26,867 bases of DNA, taken from positions 1 to 26,867 of the forward strand of contig VGLL01000004.1 of NCBI GenBank assembly GCA_016866735.1, read 5' to 3'. Each line of letters begins with the position of its first letter. Within the stretch, counting starts at the first letter, position 1. The notes under the pieces are model-generated. The model had not been told where the DNA came from. It was given only the letters and a program-made list of their open reading frames with translations, and ran no database searches. Both the position numbers and the translations under genes were made by a program. Source of the stretch: Candidatus Shapirobacteria bacterium. GTDB taxonomy: Bacteria > Patescibacteriota > Microgenomatia > VGLL01. Shown here one piece after another: positions 13,710 through 20,981 of the stretch.

Positions 13710-14966
13710 ATGGACCAGATGCCAACAGCGCCAAGCCCATTAGAAGAGGCCCTGGGAGTCCAAGCCCCGGCGGCCGGCGTGCCTCCCGTTTCACCACCCC
13801 CTCGTTCATCCTTTGTGATGAACTTTAATACGCCCAATAAGAAGATGTTTTTGCCGACGGTTTTGGCACTTGCCCTTCTTCTTTTAAGCCTTCCCTTGGC
13901 AGTTGTTGTAGTTAAGCAAAGCCAAGCGCCAAAAAAAGCAAATTGCGGCGAGCCGGGTCAGCCGCCATGCGGGTCAATAACAGTAGGGTGCATGGCGCAG
14001 TGCGGCGCTCTGGATATAATATGTGGGGAGGGGCTGGAGTGCAGAGATTATGCTGGGAATAGGCATTGCTTTAATGCCAGCTGCGCAATTAACGAGCAAA
14101 TCGGCTGTGTCTGCCGCACTCCTTCTTGTACGCCCACTCCTACACGCGCACCTTATGCTTGCGGGGATAAAACGTGCAAGGGCGATGAGACCTGCTGTAA
14201 TCCAAAAGTTTGTGATGCGAATAAGCAGTGCGTAACAGGGACACAGTTTTATTGTTGGGGGACTTCGCAGTGCCCAAATCCTGGCTGCTCTGATGATTAT
14301 CAGTGTCAAGAACACGAGATTCCTACGTTTCCCCCTTTCCCAACTCCCACTCCCCGTCCGACTGCCACGCCCACACCTACACCAACTCGTACGCCCACAC
14401 CTACACCAACTCGTACGCCCACACCTACACCTACCAGAACACCATCGCCTACACCGACTCGAACCCCAACTCCTACCCCAGCTCTCTCTCCCACCCCGAC
14501 TCATATTCCTACGCCAACCCCGACTGCTCCACCCGCGCCAACTCCCACTCCGCTTCTTGGCTGTTATGCCGGGTGCGGCTCTGATAATGATTGCGGGGCG
14601 GCTTTCCGTTGCCAGACTGTTTCCGGGGTCAAGCGCTGCGTTAACATTACTTGTCCCGGAGAGTCGGATTGTATTTGCAATAAGGGCTGTTGGGAAGTCT
14701 GCGGCCAGGATAGAGAGTGCCCCGAAAACCTCCGCTGCCGCTCAATTGATGGCACCTATCGTTGCGTGAATACTTCCTGCGATCGGGAACAGGATTGTGA
14801 TTGCGCCGGCCCGACACCTATTCCGACTAGGCCGGCGGTTCCCACTCCCAGCGGTCCGACCCCCACCCCGATTGAACTGCCCCCGGCCGGAATTAGCCTG
14901 CCGACAATTGGCGCTGTTGCCGGAGGAATAATTTTAACGATCGTTGCTGTCTTGCTGGCGCTTTAG
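13710..14966 (+). CDS. Cys-rich, Pro/Thr-repeat surface protein with two membrane segments
   Basis: A 418-residue protein, last in the pilus operon (5 nt after the FnIII gene). A Pro-rich N-terminus of about 45 residues precedes a membrane helix (about 47-68). Three copies of an eight-Cys module occur at residues 94-135, 285-323 and 327-365. The last two have identical spacing, C-x3-C-x5-C-x5-C-x8-C-x4-C-x5-C-x-C. Between the first two lie another Cys-rich block (151-199) and a Thr-Pro-Arg linker (about 211-281), encoded in part by 24-bp tandem repeats. The C-terminus is a membrane helix (about 397-418). Many disulphides imply an exported location, so the N-terminal helix is likely a signal anchor. 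Function unknown; an adhesive stalk is plausible. It overlaps the convergent DUF2298 gene by 4 nt. Confidence 0.8.
   Translation: MDQMPTAPSPLEEALGVQAPAAGVPPVSPPPRSSFVMNFNTPNKKMFLPTVLALALLLLSLPLAVVVVKQSQAPKKANCGEPGQPPCGSITVGCMAQCGALDIICGEGLECRDYAGNRHCFNASCAINEQIGCVCRTPSCTPTPTRAPYACGDKTCKGDETCCNPKVCDANKQCVTGTQFYCWGTSQCPNPGCSDDYQCQEHEIPTFPPFPTPTPRPTATPTPTPTRTPTPTPTRTPTPTPTRTPSPTPTRTPTPTPALSPTPTHIPTPTPTAPPAPTPTPLLGCYAGCGSDNDCGAAFRCQTVSGVKRCVNITCPGESDCICNKGCWEVCGQDRECPENLRCRSIDGTYRCVNTSCDREQDCDCAGPTPIPTRPAVPTPSGPTPTPIELPPAGISLPTIGAVAGGIILTIVAVLLAL
14367..14432. repeat. 24-bp tandem repeats coding for the Pro/Thr linker
   Basis: Two perfect 24-bp units (14367-14390, 14391-14414) and a partial third encode the eight-residue TPTPTPTR-type unit. 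The unit is a multiple of three, so copy-number changes alter linker length without shifting frame. More degenerate copies extend on both sides (about 14340-14552). Confidence 0.85.
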
Positions 14967-17110
14967 ATTGCCCAGATCTTAGTGGTGCCGCTTTCGAAGA
15001 CGACTTTTCCCAGAGAATTGAATTTATCTTCATCAAGCTTGGTGTACTTTTTCCTTTCGAGATCGCCGACAATAATATATTTGACCTGATATTGATCAAG
15101 AAGCGCTCTTGCTTGCTCTGAAGTTCCCTCGTATATCTGGCTGACTTGACCGGCGCGTTTGCCTGGCTCGTCAAAACTGCCCCGCCAAAGCCACTCGTGG
15201 ACCAACCACCCTTCTATTGTTGGGAGACCGGTCGCCATGGAAATTTGATTATAGTCCGTGTAGCTGTCGCCCGCCGCTTCCAAAATCACGGGTTGGCCGG
15301 GGACGTTTTGGTTGAACCATAAAACGGCCGCGAAATTGTCTGGCGAGTTTTGCTTAAGGAAGTTTAGCCCATAAAGTCCCTGGTAATTTTTAAGCGAGCC
15401 ATAATAGCTCTTGATCGCAAAGTAGGGGTAGATCATAACAAAAGTAAAAGTTATAAGGTAAAAAGCCCGCCTTGCCGCGTGGCAGGTAAAAAGTAAAGAG
15501 CGATTTTGCCCTTTTTTAGTCGACGAGAGAATACGGACGATTATGTAACCGGCGGCCACAGAATACATCATAAATGCCTGGTAGGTAAGTTTGAACATCG
15601 TGTTGGCGCGGTGATACTCGGGGATGTAAATATCCTTAACATAAAGAATTTCCGGTAAAACGATTAACAGAGTAGAAACAAGTATGAGAATTAAAACGAA
15701 AACGTCGCTTGCTGATAAGTTAATAGCAGATAGTTTTGTTTTGGCGAGTCCGATTTTTACTCCCAGGAAAGAAGCAAGATTTTTAATAACTATTTCTGGT
15801 TTTAAAAACTCTTTTATTTTATCCGAGAAGAGAAAAACGATAAAACTTGCGTTTATTAACCACGGAAAGCCCCAGAGAACCAGAAGTTGGTAAAATGGAG
15901 TGCTGCTTCTTACCAGCCCGATTCCTTTTGCCATCTGCGAAAAATGAAAGTGAAAAGGCAGAGAAAATAAAATGGCAAAGAGTAAATAGCAAAAACTAAA
16001 TAGGCCGGTTCTTACGATAGCCTGATAGGTGAGACCAAACTGGCGATAGTTTAAATAAAGGAGGGAGAGACCCAAAACCAGGGAGTAGATTGGGAAGTCC
16101 CAAGAGTTAGTCATGTACATAATTCCCAAGAGCGCTGAGGATAGTAAAACATGCGGGAAGGAAGATTTAAGAAGATCTTTAAAATTATCTTTTGGCCGAA
16201 GAGAGATTAAGAGGGAAAATGTGAGACTGAGAAATAGGAGCACGAAAGGAATGTCCGAGACATGACCGTGGAGGTCGGAGACAACGAAAGAGTAAATAGG
16301 AAATTCATGAATGGTTTTGTCTGATGTAGGAGGGTTGTAACCAATGTAGCGGGTAGCGTCCGGATACCAGTAATGGCTGGCACCGTTTTTCAAAACATAA
16401 ACGATAGTGTGGAAGTTGCCCCCGAGAGTTAAGAGAAAAGCGGAAAGTAAACCGCCAAAAATTATTCGCCTAAGCTCCCCTTTGGAAAAATGGTGAAGTA
16501 AATTTGCACCAAGTGAAAAAGCGGCAGTGAAGGCAAGAGCGAAAAGAGTCGCTAGCTGGAGATTATAAGTGATAGCCGAGTCAATGCCGGAGAGTTTAGT
16601 CAAAAGCGCAGTGACAAAGTGGCCAAAGTAATAATAATTGATCGTTCCCCCGGCAAACCACATATCAGCGGGAGGAAAAAATTCGGTGCGCAGAATTGAG
16701 TTAACAAAGCCAAAATCCATAAATTTTTCTAACCCAAAAATATCGGGGGCGAAACCGCGGATAAAAGCCCAGAAGGTAAGGCAAACGAGAAAAAGAATCT
16801 CTTCGCCGACGAAGATTTTGAGCCTAGTAGCTATGTAGCCATGTAGCCATGTAGCTTTTAGCAACACGAGGTTAAAGACGGCCCAACCGGCAATTGCCAC
16901 TAAGATTGTCTCTCTGGAAAAAGGTAGAATATTTAGGCTCCCCGTTAGCCAAACAACGTACGAAACTAAAAGAACACCAATAATTTTGCTTAAAGCATAG
17001 CCAAGGTCCCAGAACTTGCCAAAGATCTTGAGAGTTACCGGTAGCGAGATTATCCCTAAGAGAAAAAAAATTGACCACCATCTAAGAATAAAGGGAATGT
17101 CAGCGAGCAT
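14963..17110 (-). CDS. DUF2298 (Chlor_Arch_YYY) polytopic membrane protein
   Basis: 715 residues from the ATG at 17110; a longer GTG reading from 17287 would run through the UbiA gene and is rejected. It is strongly hydrophobic, with more than ten membrane helices. The family hallmark is clear: DFGFVNSILRTEFFPPADMW then INYYYFGHFVTALL, followed by GNFHTIVYVLKNGASHYW and FVVSDLHGHVSDIPFVLLFL. DUF2298 proteins are thought to be GT-C-like membrane transferases; the reaction is unproven. A soluble C-terminal domain (about the last 120 residues) resembles the outer domains of ArnT/PMT-type transferases. It sits 2 nt after the UbiA gene, so they are cotranscribed. Two odd DNA features lie inside: 8-bp tandem repeats (16827-16855) and a 10-bp direct repeat around an 18-bp palindromic insert (15456-15493). 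Confidence 0.85.
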   Translation of the reverse strand: MLADIPFILRWWSIFFLLGIISLPVTLKIFGKFWDLGYALSKIIGVLLVSYVVWLTGSLNILPFSRETILVAIAGWAVFNLVLLKATWLHGYIATRLKIFVGEEILFLVCLTFWAFIRGFAPDIFGLEKFMDFGFVNSILRTEFFPPADMWFAGGTINYYYFGHFVTALLTKLSGIDSAITYNLQLATLFALAFTAAFSLGANLLHHFSKGELRRIIFGGLLSAFLLTLGGNFHTIVYVLKNGASHYWYPDATRYIGYNPPTSDKTIHEFPIYSFVVSDLHGHVSDIPFVLLFLSLTFSLLISLRPKDNFKDLLKSSFPHVLLSSALLGIMYMTNSWDFPIYSLVLGLSLLYLNYRQFGLTYQAIVRTGLFSFCYLLFAILFSLPFHFHFSQMAKGIGLVRSSTPFYQLLVLWGFPWLINASFIVFLFSDKIKEFLKPEIVIKNLASFLGVKIGLAKTKLSAINLSASDVFVLILILVSTLLIVLPEILYVKDIYIPEYHRANTMFKLTYQAFMMYSVAAGYIIVRILSSTKKGQNRSLLFTCHAARRAFYLITFTFVMIYPYFAIKSYYGSLKNYQGLYGLNFLKQNSPDNFAAVLWFNQNVPGQPVILEAAGDSYTDYNQISMATGLPTIEGWLVHEWLWRGSFDEPGKRAGQVSQIYEGTSEQARALLDQYQVKYIIVGDLERKKYTKLDEDKFNSLGKVVFESGTTKIWAI
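15456..15493. repeat. 10-bp direct repeat flanking an 18-bp palindromic insert
   Basis: AGGTAAAAAG occurs at 15456-15465 and 15484-15493. The 18 bases between are GC-rich and contain TGCCGCGTGGCA, an imperfect palindrome unlike the AT-rich surroundings. It lies inside the DUF2298 gene and looks like a short insertion with a target duplication, or a site for recombination. Confidence 0.6.
16827..16855. repeat. 8-bp tandem repeat in the DUF2298 gene
   Basis: Units GTAGCTAT, GTAGCCAT, GTAGCCAT and a partial GTAGC follow without gaps. They encode part of the segment KATWLHGYIATRLK near the third membrane helix. A gain or loss of one unit would shift the frame. Confidence 0.85.
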
Positions 17111-17112
17111 TT

Positions 17113-18057
17113 TTAGAAGAAATAAATAATGACAACGATACCGACACCCCACAGAAGAATTGTCAGCGAAAGGGGTATGTCGCGGTAAAGAATGCGCTCG
17201 GGCGATTCGCCCTCGCCTTTTTCGTAAATCAGCTGGAGATAGCGCAAGATTCCGTAAAGAACAAAGGGAAGCGTGATCATTAACCACTTTCGATTAACTA
17301 GTTCGGGAAGTATTCTGCCCAAGGATCTCGCTATTGAACCGCTTGATGTTCCGGAAGTTGTTTCAGAAAAAGTGTAAAATCCGTAGGTGATAAAAGTAGA
17401 GGTGGCAAAAATGCTGGTGTAAATATCGAGAAGTGCCTCCTTATAGCGTATCAAAGTGGCCCTGGTTTTAGGAATTGGTTTACCGGATACGCCTCCCGTT
17501 AGAAGAGTTAATTCGGCCCTCCTTTTACCGGTGGCCAGAAAGAGAGAAAGCGAGACCACGGCCAGCATCAGCCAGACGGAGAAATAATAGCCGGTGACAA
17601 TTTCCCCCATATAAACCCTTAGGGTGTAGGCGGCGGCGATTATCAGAATGTCAAATTGGGGAAGATTTTTGAAAAAGAGACTATAAGAGAGCTGGAGGAG
17701 CAAAAAAATTAGCGTCATGAAAAAGAGGGGGTAAGACACGAGGTAAGCGAACTCTAAAGAGAGAAAGATTCCAAAGACGGCTGCCCAAAGAGCAAGTTTT
17801 TCGTCCAAAAGGCCCGCCGCGATCGGGCGTCCTTTTTTAAAGGGGTGAAGCCGGTCGTGTGGCAGATCGATAATGTCATTAATAAGGTAAATAGAAGAAG
17901 TGGCCACGCATAGAATTACAAACGCCTTCAAAGACACCAAGAGAAGAGAAAAGTCAAAAAGTTTTCCGGTAAAAATGATGGGCGCAAAAACAGCCAGGTT
18001 TTTGGTCCACTGGCGGGGTCGCATAGAACGAAAGAGGAGTAATAGAGTCTTTAACAT
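17113..18057 (-). CDS. UbiA-family prenyltransferase, decaprenyl-phosphate phosphoribosyltransferase-like
   Basis: 314 residues from the ATG at 18057; a longer TTG form from 18120 would overlap the divergent gene at 18102. It is polytopic with about nine helices. The first Asp-rich motif is NDIIDLPHDR (about 60-69), followed by LHPFKKGRPIAAG. The HP-x-K-x3-RPIAAG extension is typical of DPPR synthases (Rv3806c type) rather than quinone UbiA enzymes. The second motif region is YKEALLDIYTSIFATSTFIT. In actinobacteria this enzyme joins PRPP to decaprenyl phosphate, the first step toward lipid-linked arabinose or ribose donors. It is cotranscribed with the DUF2298 gene, a potential user of such a donor. 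Family confidence is high; the exact substrate is inferred. Confidence 0.85.
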   Translation of the reverse strand: MLKTLLLLFRSMRPRQWTKNLAVFAPIIFTGKLFDFSLLLVSLKAFVILCVATSSIYLINDIIDLPHDRLHPFKKGRPIAAGLLDEKLALWAAVFGIFLSLEFAYLVSYPLFFMTLIFLLLQLSYSLFFKNLPQFDILIIAAAYTLRVYMGEIVTGYYFSVWLMLAVVSLSLFLATGKRRAELTLLTGGVSGKPIPKTRATLIRYKEALLDIYTSIFATSTFITYGFYTFSETTSGTSSGSIARSLGRILPELVNRKWLMITLPFVLYGILRYLQLIYEKGEGESPERILYRDIPLSLTILLWGVGIVVIIYFF

Positions 18058-18072
18058 TTGCTGCCTAAGAGA

Positions 18073-18078
18073 TATAAT
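18073..18078 (+). promoter_or_regulatory. Candidate -10 element for the HAD-family gene
   Basis: A perfect TATAAT lies 23 nt before the ATG at 18102, in the 44-nt gap between divergent start codons. No convincing -35 is present, so only the -10 supports it. Confidence 0.35.
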
Positions 18079-18101
18079 AAGCAAAAGTTGGGGCAATTTC
18101 A

Positions 18102-18698
18102 ATGGCCAAAGGAAAACCAATAAGAATTGGGCTTGACTTAGACGGAGTAGTGGCGAGGCACGCCCTGGGCGGCTTTTGGGTAGTATTACGAAAAGCGAAA
18201 GAGAAGGTTCTTAAGCAGATGCACACCCCTTCTTATTATTATCCCAATACCCCGCTGGAAAGATTTGTCTGGAGGATGATTAATCACCTTAGAATTCCCT
18301 TCAAAGACAAAGAAGGACTTTTCCCGTCTTTAATAAAAGAAAAAAGGGGAGAATTTTTTTTAATCACCGGCAGATTTAAATTTTTGGAAGAGCAAACCTT
18401 GGCTTGGCTAAAAAAGTACGGCCTAGACGGATATTTTGCCAGGGTTTTGGTAAATACGGAAAACGAAGACCCCATTTTTTTTAAAGCAAAGGCAATCAAT
18501 CAGCTTAACCTGGATTTTTTTGTTGACGATGATCTTGAGGTCGTTAATGAATTGAGAAGACTAACGAAAACGAAGCTCTGCTGGATTGTTCCTGGCCATA
18601 GAAATAAGGGAGAGAATCATCATCAGGAGATCGTGGGTCACACCGATCTTGTTGACGCCCTGGAAAAAATCTTTAAGTCAAAGAAAGATACTTCTTAA
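18102..18698 (+). CDS. HAD-superfamily phosphatase, 5'-nucleotidase-like
   Basis: A 198-residue cytoplasmic protein with the HAD motifs in order: DLDG (Asp12 nucleophile, Asp14 acid/base), LITGR (Thr89), a Lys near 128-130 (FFKAK), and FFVDDD (142-144) for magnesium. The layout resembles short HAD proteins of the NT5C/YqfW type. It should hydrolyse a small phosphate ester. It is divergent from the DPPR-synthase-like gene; in actinobacteria the phosphoribosyl-lipid made by that enzyme is dephosphorylated next, so a pathway link is conceivable, though a cytoplasmic HAD enzyme acting on a lipid is speculative. Its last 26 nt overlap the convergent DUF362 gene. Confidence 0.75.
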   Translation: MAKGKPIRIGLDLDGVVARHALGGFWVVLRKAKEKVLKQMHTPSYYYPNTPLERFVWRMINHLRIPFKDKEGLFPSLIKEKRGEFFLITGRFKFLEEQTLAWLKKYGLDGYFARVLVNTENEDPIFFKAKAINQLNLDFFVDDDLEVVNELRRLTKTKLCWIVPGHRNKGENHHQEIVGHTDLVDALEKIFKSKKDTS

Positions 18699-19761
18699 AG
18701 AGCTTCCCCCAATGCGAGAGGAAAAAATCGTTAACCCTCTTTTTGCCTACGAAGTTGAACCAGAAGAAATCAAAATAAAATTTTGAGGCAAGATAAGACC
18801 AGGGTGCAATAAAGGTTTGCAAGAGGATTTTTTCTAACCAAGGAGGAGCATAATGATAGATAAGTTTTTGCCCGCAAGAAGCCAGAGTTTCGGCTGATTT
18901 GAAGCCAAAATTAATCTTATTGATATTTTCTCCCACAATTTTAATTTTCTTGGGGTCGGCGGTTCCCAGGTTTTTTTCTTGGGCGACTTGCAAATAGGCA
19001 ATTTTTAAGGGATTGAAGCCCATCATTTTGGCGGCGATACTATCTAAGGCAACTAGATCCTGGCTTCCCAGAAGATAATTTTTCTCATGCCACGCCATCG
19101 CCCGTGGTCCTGGGCCAGAACCAACGGTGGCGCCGTCCATTACGCCCAAAATTTCCGGATGGATTTCCTTCTGAATTTGTAAGAGGTCAACCAGGGTTTC
19201 GTGAATAAACCGGTGGGCAAAATGACGGTTAACATTAAGCATGCCGAAGTAGTTTTTAATCGCACCGGTAGTAGTGGTAAAAACATGAGTTTTCATGGTA
19301 CAAAGATGAACAATAGGTTTTCCGATAATGATTTTGGGTAACAGAATTCCCCGAGGGAAAATTTTATCCAATATGAGCATTTTCTGCCGCGGCTTATATT
19401 CAACATATTTTTCGTCAGGTAAAAAATGCATTTTAACGCCATATTTTTTCAGGATCTTTAGCCAGCCATGGTTTTCTGCTCCCCTTTTAACATCCGTTAC
19501 CACGGTCCGATTTTCCACCGGAATAATATTTTCCGGTTTCCAGTCGTTCTCAAGTAGGGCCTTAATCACGCCTTCCAGTTGCCATGGCGGTGTTGAGCAG
19601 GCCGGATAAAACTTGGTCCAGGAGAGGTTAAGCTTGAGGATAAGTGGAACATTAGCCTTACCAATCTTGTTAATCCAGGCCTTCTTAACAATAACGTTAT
19701 AATCCTCGAGAATTCTGGCAGGATGCGTTTTGGCAATTAGAACTATAGAGCTCGTGGACAT
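18673..19761 (-). CDS. DUF362 family protein
   Basis: A 362-residue protein matching DUF362: VPLILKLNLSW near the N-terminus, ENRTVVTDVKRGAE, then HLCTMKTHVFTTTTGAIKNY-type and FGMLN segments, EILGVMDGATVGSGPGPRA, and DLVALDSIAAKMMGF. The Cys-based ferredoxin domain often fused to DUF362 is absent. The C-terminal 70 residues contain aromatic, hydrophobic stretches (WSYLASKFYFDFFWFNFV) that may touch the membrane. The biochemical role of the family is not established. It is the third gene of a minus-strand operon behind two membrane glycosyltransferases (6 nt gap to the ALG10-like gene), which suggests a role in the same surface pathway. Confidence 0.8.
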   Translation of the reverse strand: MSTSSIVLIAKTHPARILEDYNVIVKKAWINKIGKANVPLILKLNLSWTKFYPACSTPPWQLEGVIKALLENDWKPENIIPVENRTVVTDVKRGAENHGWLKILKKYGVKMHFLPDEKYVEYKPRQKMLILDKIFPRGILLPKIIIGKPIVHLCTMKTHVFTTTTGAIKNYFGMLNVNRHFAHRFIHETLVDLLQIQKEIHPEILGVMDGATVGSGPGPRAMAWHEKNYLLGSQDLVALDSIAAKMMGFNPLKIAYLQVAQEKNLGTADPKKIKIVGENINKINFGFKSAETLASCGQKLIYHYAPPWLEKILLQTFIAPWSYLASKFYFDFFWFNFVGKKRVNDFFLSHWGKLFKKYLSLT

Positions 19762-19767
19762 AATAGA

Positions 19768-20973
19768 TTACAAAAAAAACTTAGAACTTAAAGTTCCCCA
19801 AAACAAAAAGCCGGTTAAGACAATATAAATTATAATTGTCGAATATTCAACAAGAAATGATTTTTGTTTTTTAAATAAGAGGAAAAGAGCAAAGGGAATA
19901 ATATAGTATCTTGGCTCTACCAGCCAAAGGAGACTTAGAAAAATAATTGTGAACGGGTAGAGGAGGTAGAATAATTTTTGATGAAGCTTGCTCACCCATA
20001 AGGAAAGGATCGAATAGCCGATGGGTAGAAAAAAGAGGATTTTGTTTTGGAGACTACTTAGGGCGAGACTGGCAATAAAATTTCTGAGAAAATAATCTGG
20101 GAGAAACTGATTATAGGGATGATTCGCCCGGAAAGTGAGAAGGTAAAAAATAAAAATGGCCCCCAAAATTAAAACACTAAGGGGATTTTTCAATAGCCTA
20201 ATCACCAGAGGGAAGTTGGCGATGTTTAAGGGTAAAAAAAGGATGAAAAATGAGAACAAAATAAAAAATATATTGTCAAAATGGACCGACAGAGGGTGGA
20301 TCCCTCCCCCTAAAATTGGTGCGCCATTCCACAGAATAAAAAACACCATTCCCATAAAAACAAGGGTGTTAATATAAGTGTCTTTGAGGAAATTAAAAAT
20401 TACCCTTGGGGAGAATCTAAATCCATATTTTTTAAGATAAATGTAAAGCGAAAAAAAGCCTAACCAAATGACGTTATTTTGCCTGACTATGACGCTAAGC
20501 AAACCAAAAAACCCCGAGGCTTGGTAGCGTTTTTTGACCAGGAAGAAAAAAGCGAGAAGAAGAAAAAAAAGAGAAAAACAATCAGTGTAAATAATAAAAA
20601 AGAAAATGAATAAAAGGGGGAAAAGAAAAAATTGCACTACTTTGAGGGGGGTTTCTGAAGCAGAAATGTTTTTTGAGATCAGATAGAAAATAAAAATAGA
20701 AAAAAGCGAGAAGATTGTGCTTAAGAAGCGGGTCGCCGGTAAAGAATTTAGCCCCAAAAGGTATCTAAGAAAAGCCATGGCCAGGTGGTAGCCGGGAAAT
20801 TCCGCCGTAATTCTTATGGTTTCCAGGGTGATCTGGCCTTCCGTCAGCTTGGATATTTCCTTATAATGATGGGGTTCATCTATGATAAAGGGCTGATCTT
20901 TAATAAGCCAGAATGCAATGATCGATACCCCAAAAGTAAATAGAAAAAGGATTAAACCAAACTTTTTATTCAT
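19768..20973 (-). CDS. DIE2/ALG10-like membrane glycosyltransferase
   Basis: A 401-residue polytopic protein. Three features of the eukaryotic ALG10 (GT59) family are visible: IDEPHHY with the acidic pair Asp32-Glu33 in the first outer loop, IYTDCFSLFFLLLAF (about 128-142), and VRQNNVIWLGF (about 163-173), matching the ALG10 RQTNI-W motif. The segment AEFPGYHLAMAFLRYL corresponds to the TPPGLY-type loop. ALG10 adds a terminal glucose from dolichyl-phosphate-glucose to a lipid-linked oligosaccharide, so a polyprenyl-phosphate-sugar-dependent transfer on the outer face is likely. It lies in an operon, 8 nt after an ArnT-like gene and 6 nt before DUF362. It is very Phe-rich and AT-rich. A general GT-C assignment is safe; ALG10 affinity is likely. 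Confidence 0.7.
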   Translation of the reverse strand: MNKKFGLILFLFTFGVSIIAFWLIKDQPFIIDEPHHYKEISKLTEGQITLETIRITAEFPGYHLAMAFLRYLLGLNSLPATRFLSTIFSLFSIFIFYLISKNISASETPLKVVQFFLFPLLFIFFFIIYTDCFSLFFLLLAFFFLVKKRYQASGFFGLLSVIVRQNNVIWLGFFSLYIYLKKYGFRFSPRVIFNFLKDTYINTLVFMGMVFFILWNGAPILGGGIHPLSVHFDNIFFILFSFFILFLPLNIANFPLVIRLLKNPLSVLILGAIFIFYLLTFRANHPYNQFLPDYFLRNFIASLALSSLQNKILFFLPIGYSILSLWVSKLHQKLFYLLYPFTIIFLSLLWLVEPRYYIIPFALFLLFKKQKSFLVEYSTIIIYIVLTGFLFWGTLSSKFFL

Positions 20974-20981
20974 ATGAATGA

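Noticed and set aside
14340..14552. Possible CRISPR array
   Set aside because: The repeats are directly adjacent with no unique spacers and encode an in-frame Thr-Pro linker.
14293..14769. Long frames in other phases over the Pro/Thr repeat region, on both strands
   Set aside because: They are by-products of low-complexity repeat DNA; the 13710-14966 frame has the membrane helices, Cys modules and operon position of a real gene.
17111..17287. A 59-codon upstream extension of the DUF2298 gene from a GTG
   Set aside because: It lies wholly inside the UbiA gene in another frame and reads as hydrophilic, non-membrane sequence; the ATG at 17110 sits 2 nt after the UbiA stop.
18058..18120. TTG-started extension of the UbiA gene
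   Set aside because: It would overlap the divergent HAD gene start and cover the likely promoter; the ATG at 18057 gives a family-typical N-terminus.
18673..18698. Overlap of convergent HAD and DUF362 genes as a sign of a frameshift
   Set aside because: Both proteins end naturally; a 26-nt tail-to-tail overlap is ordinary in a compact genome.
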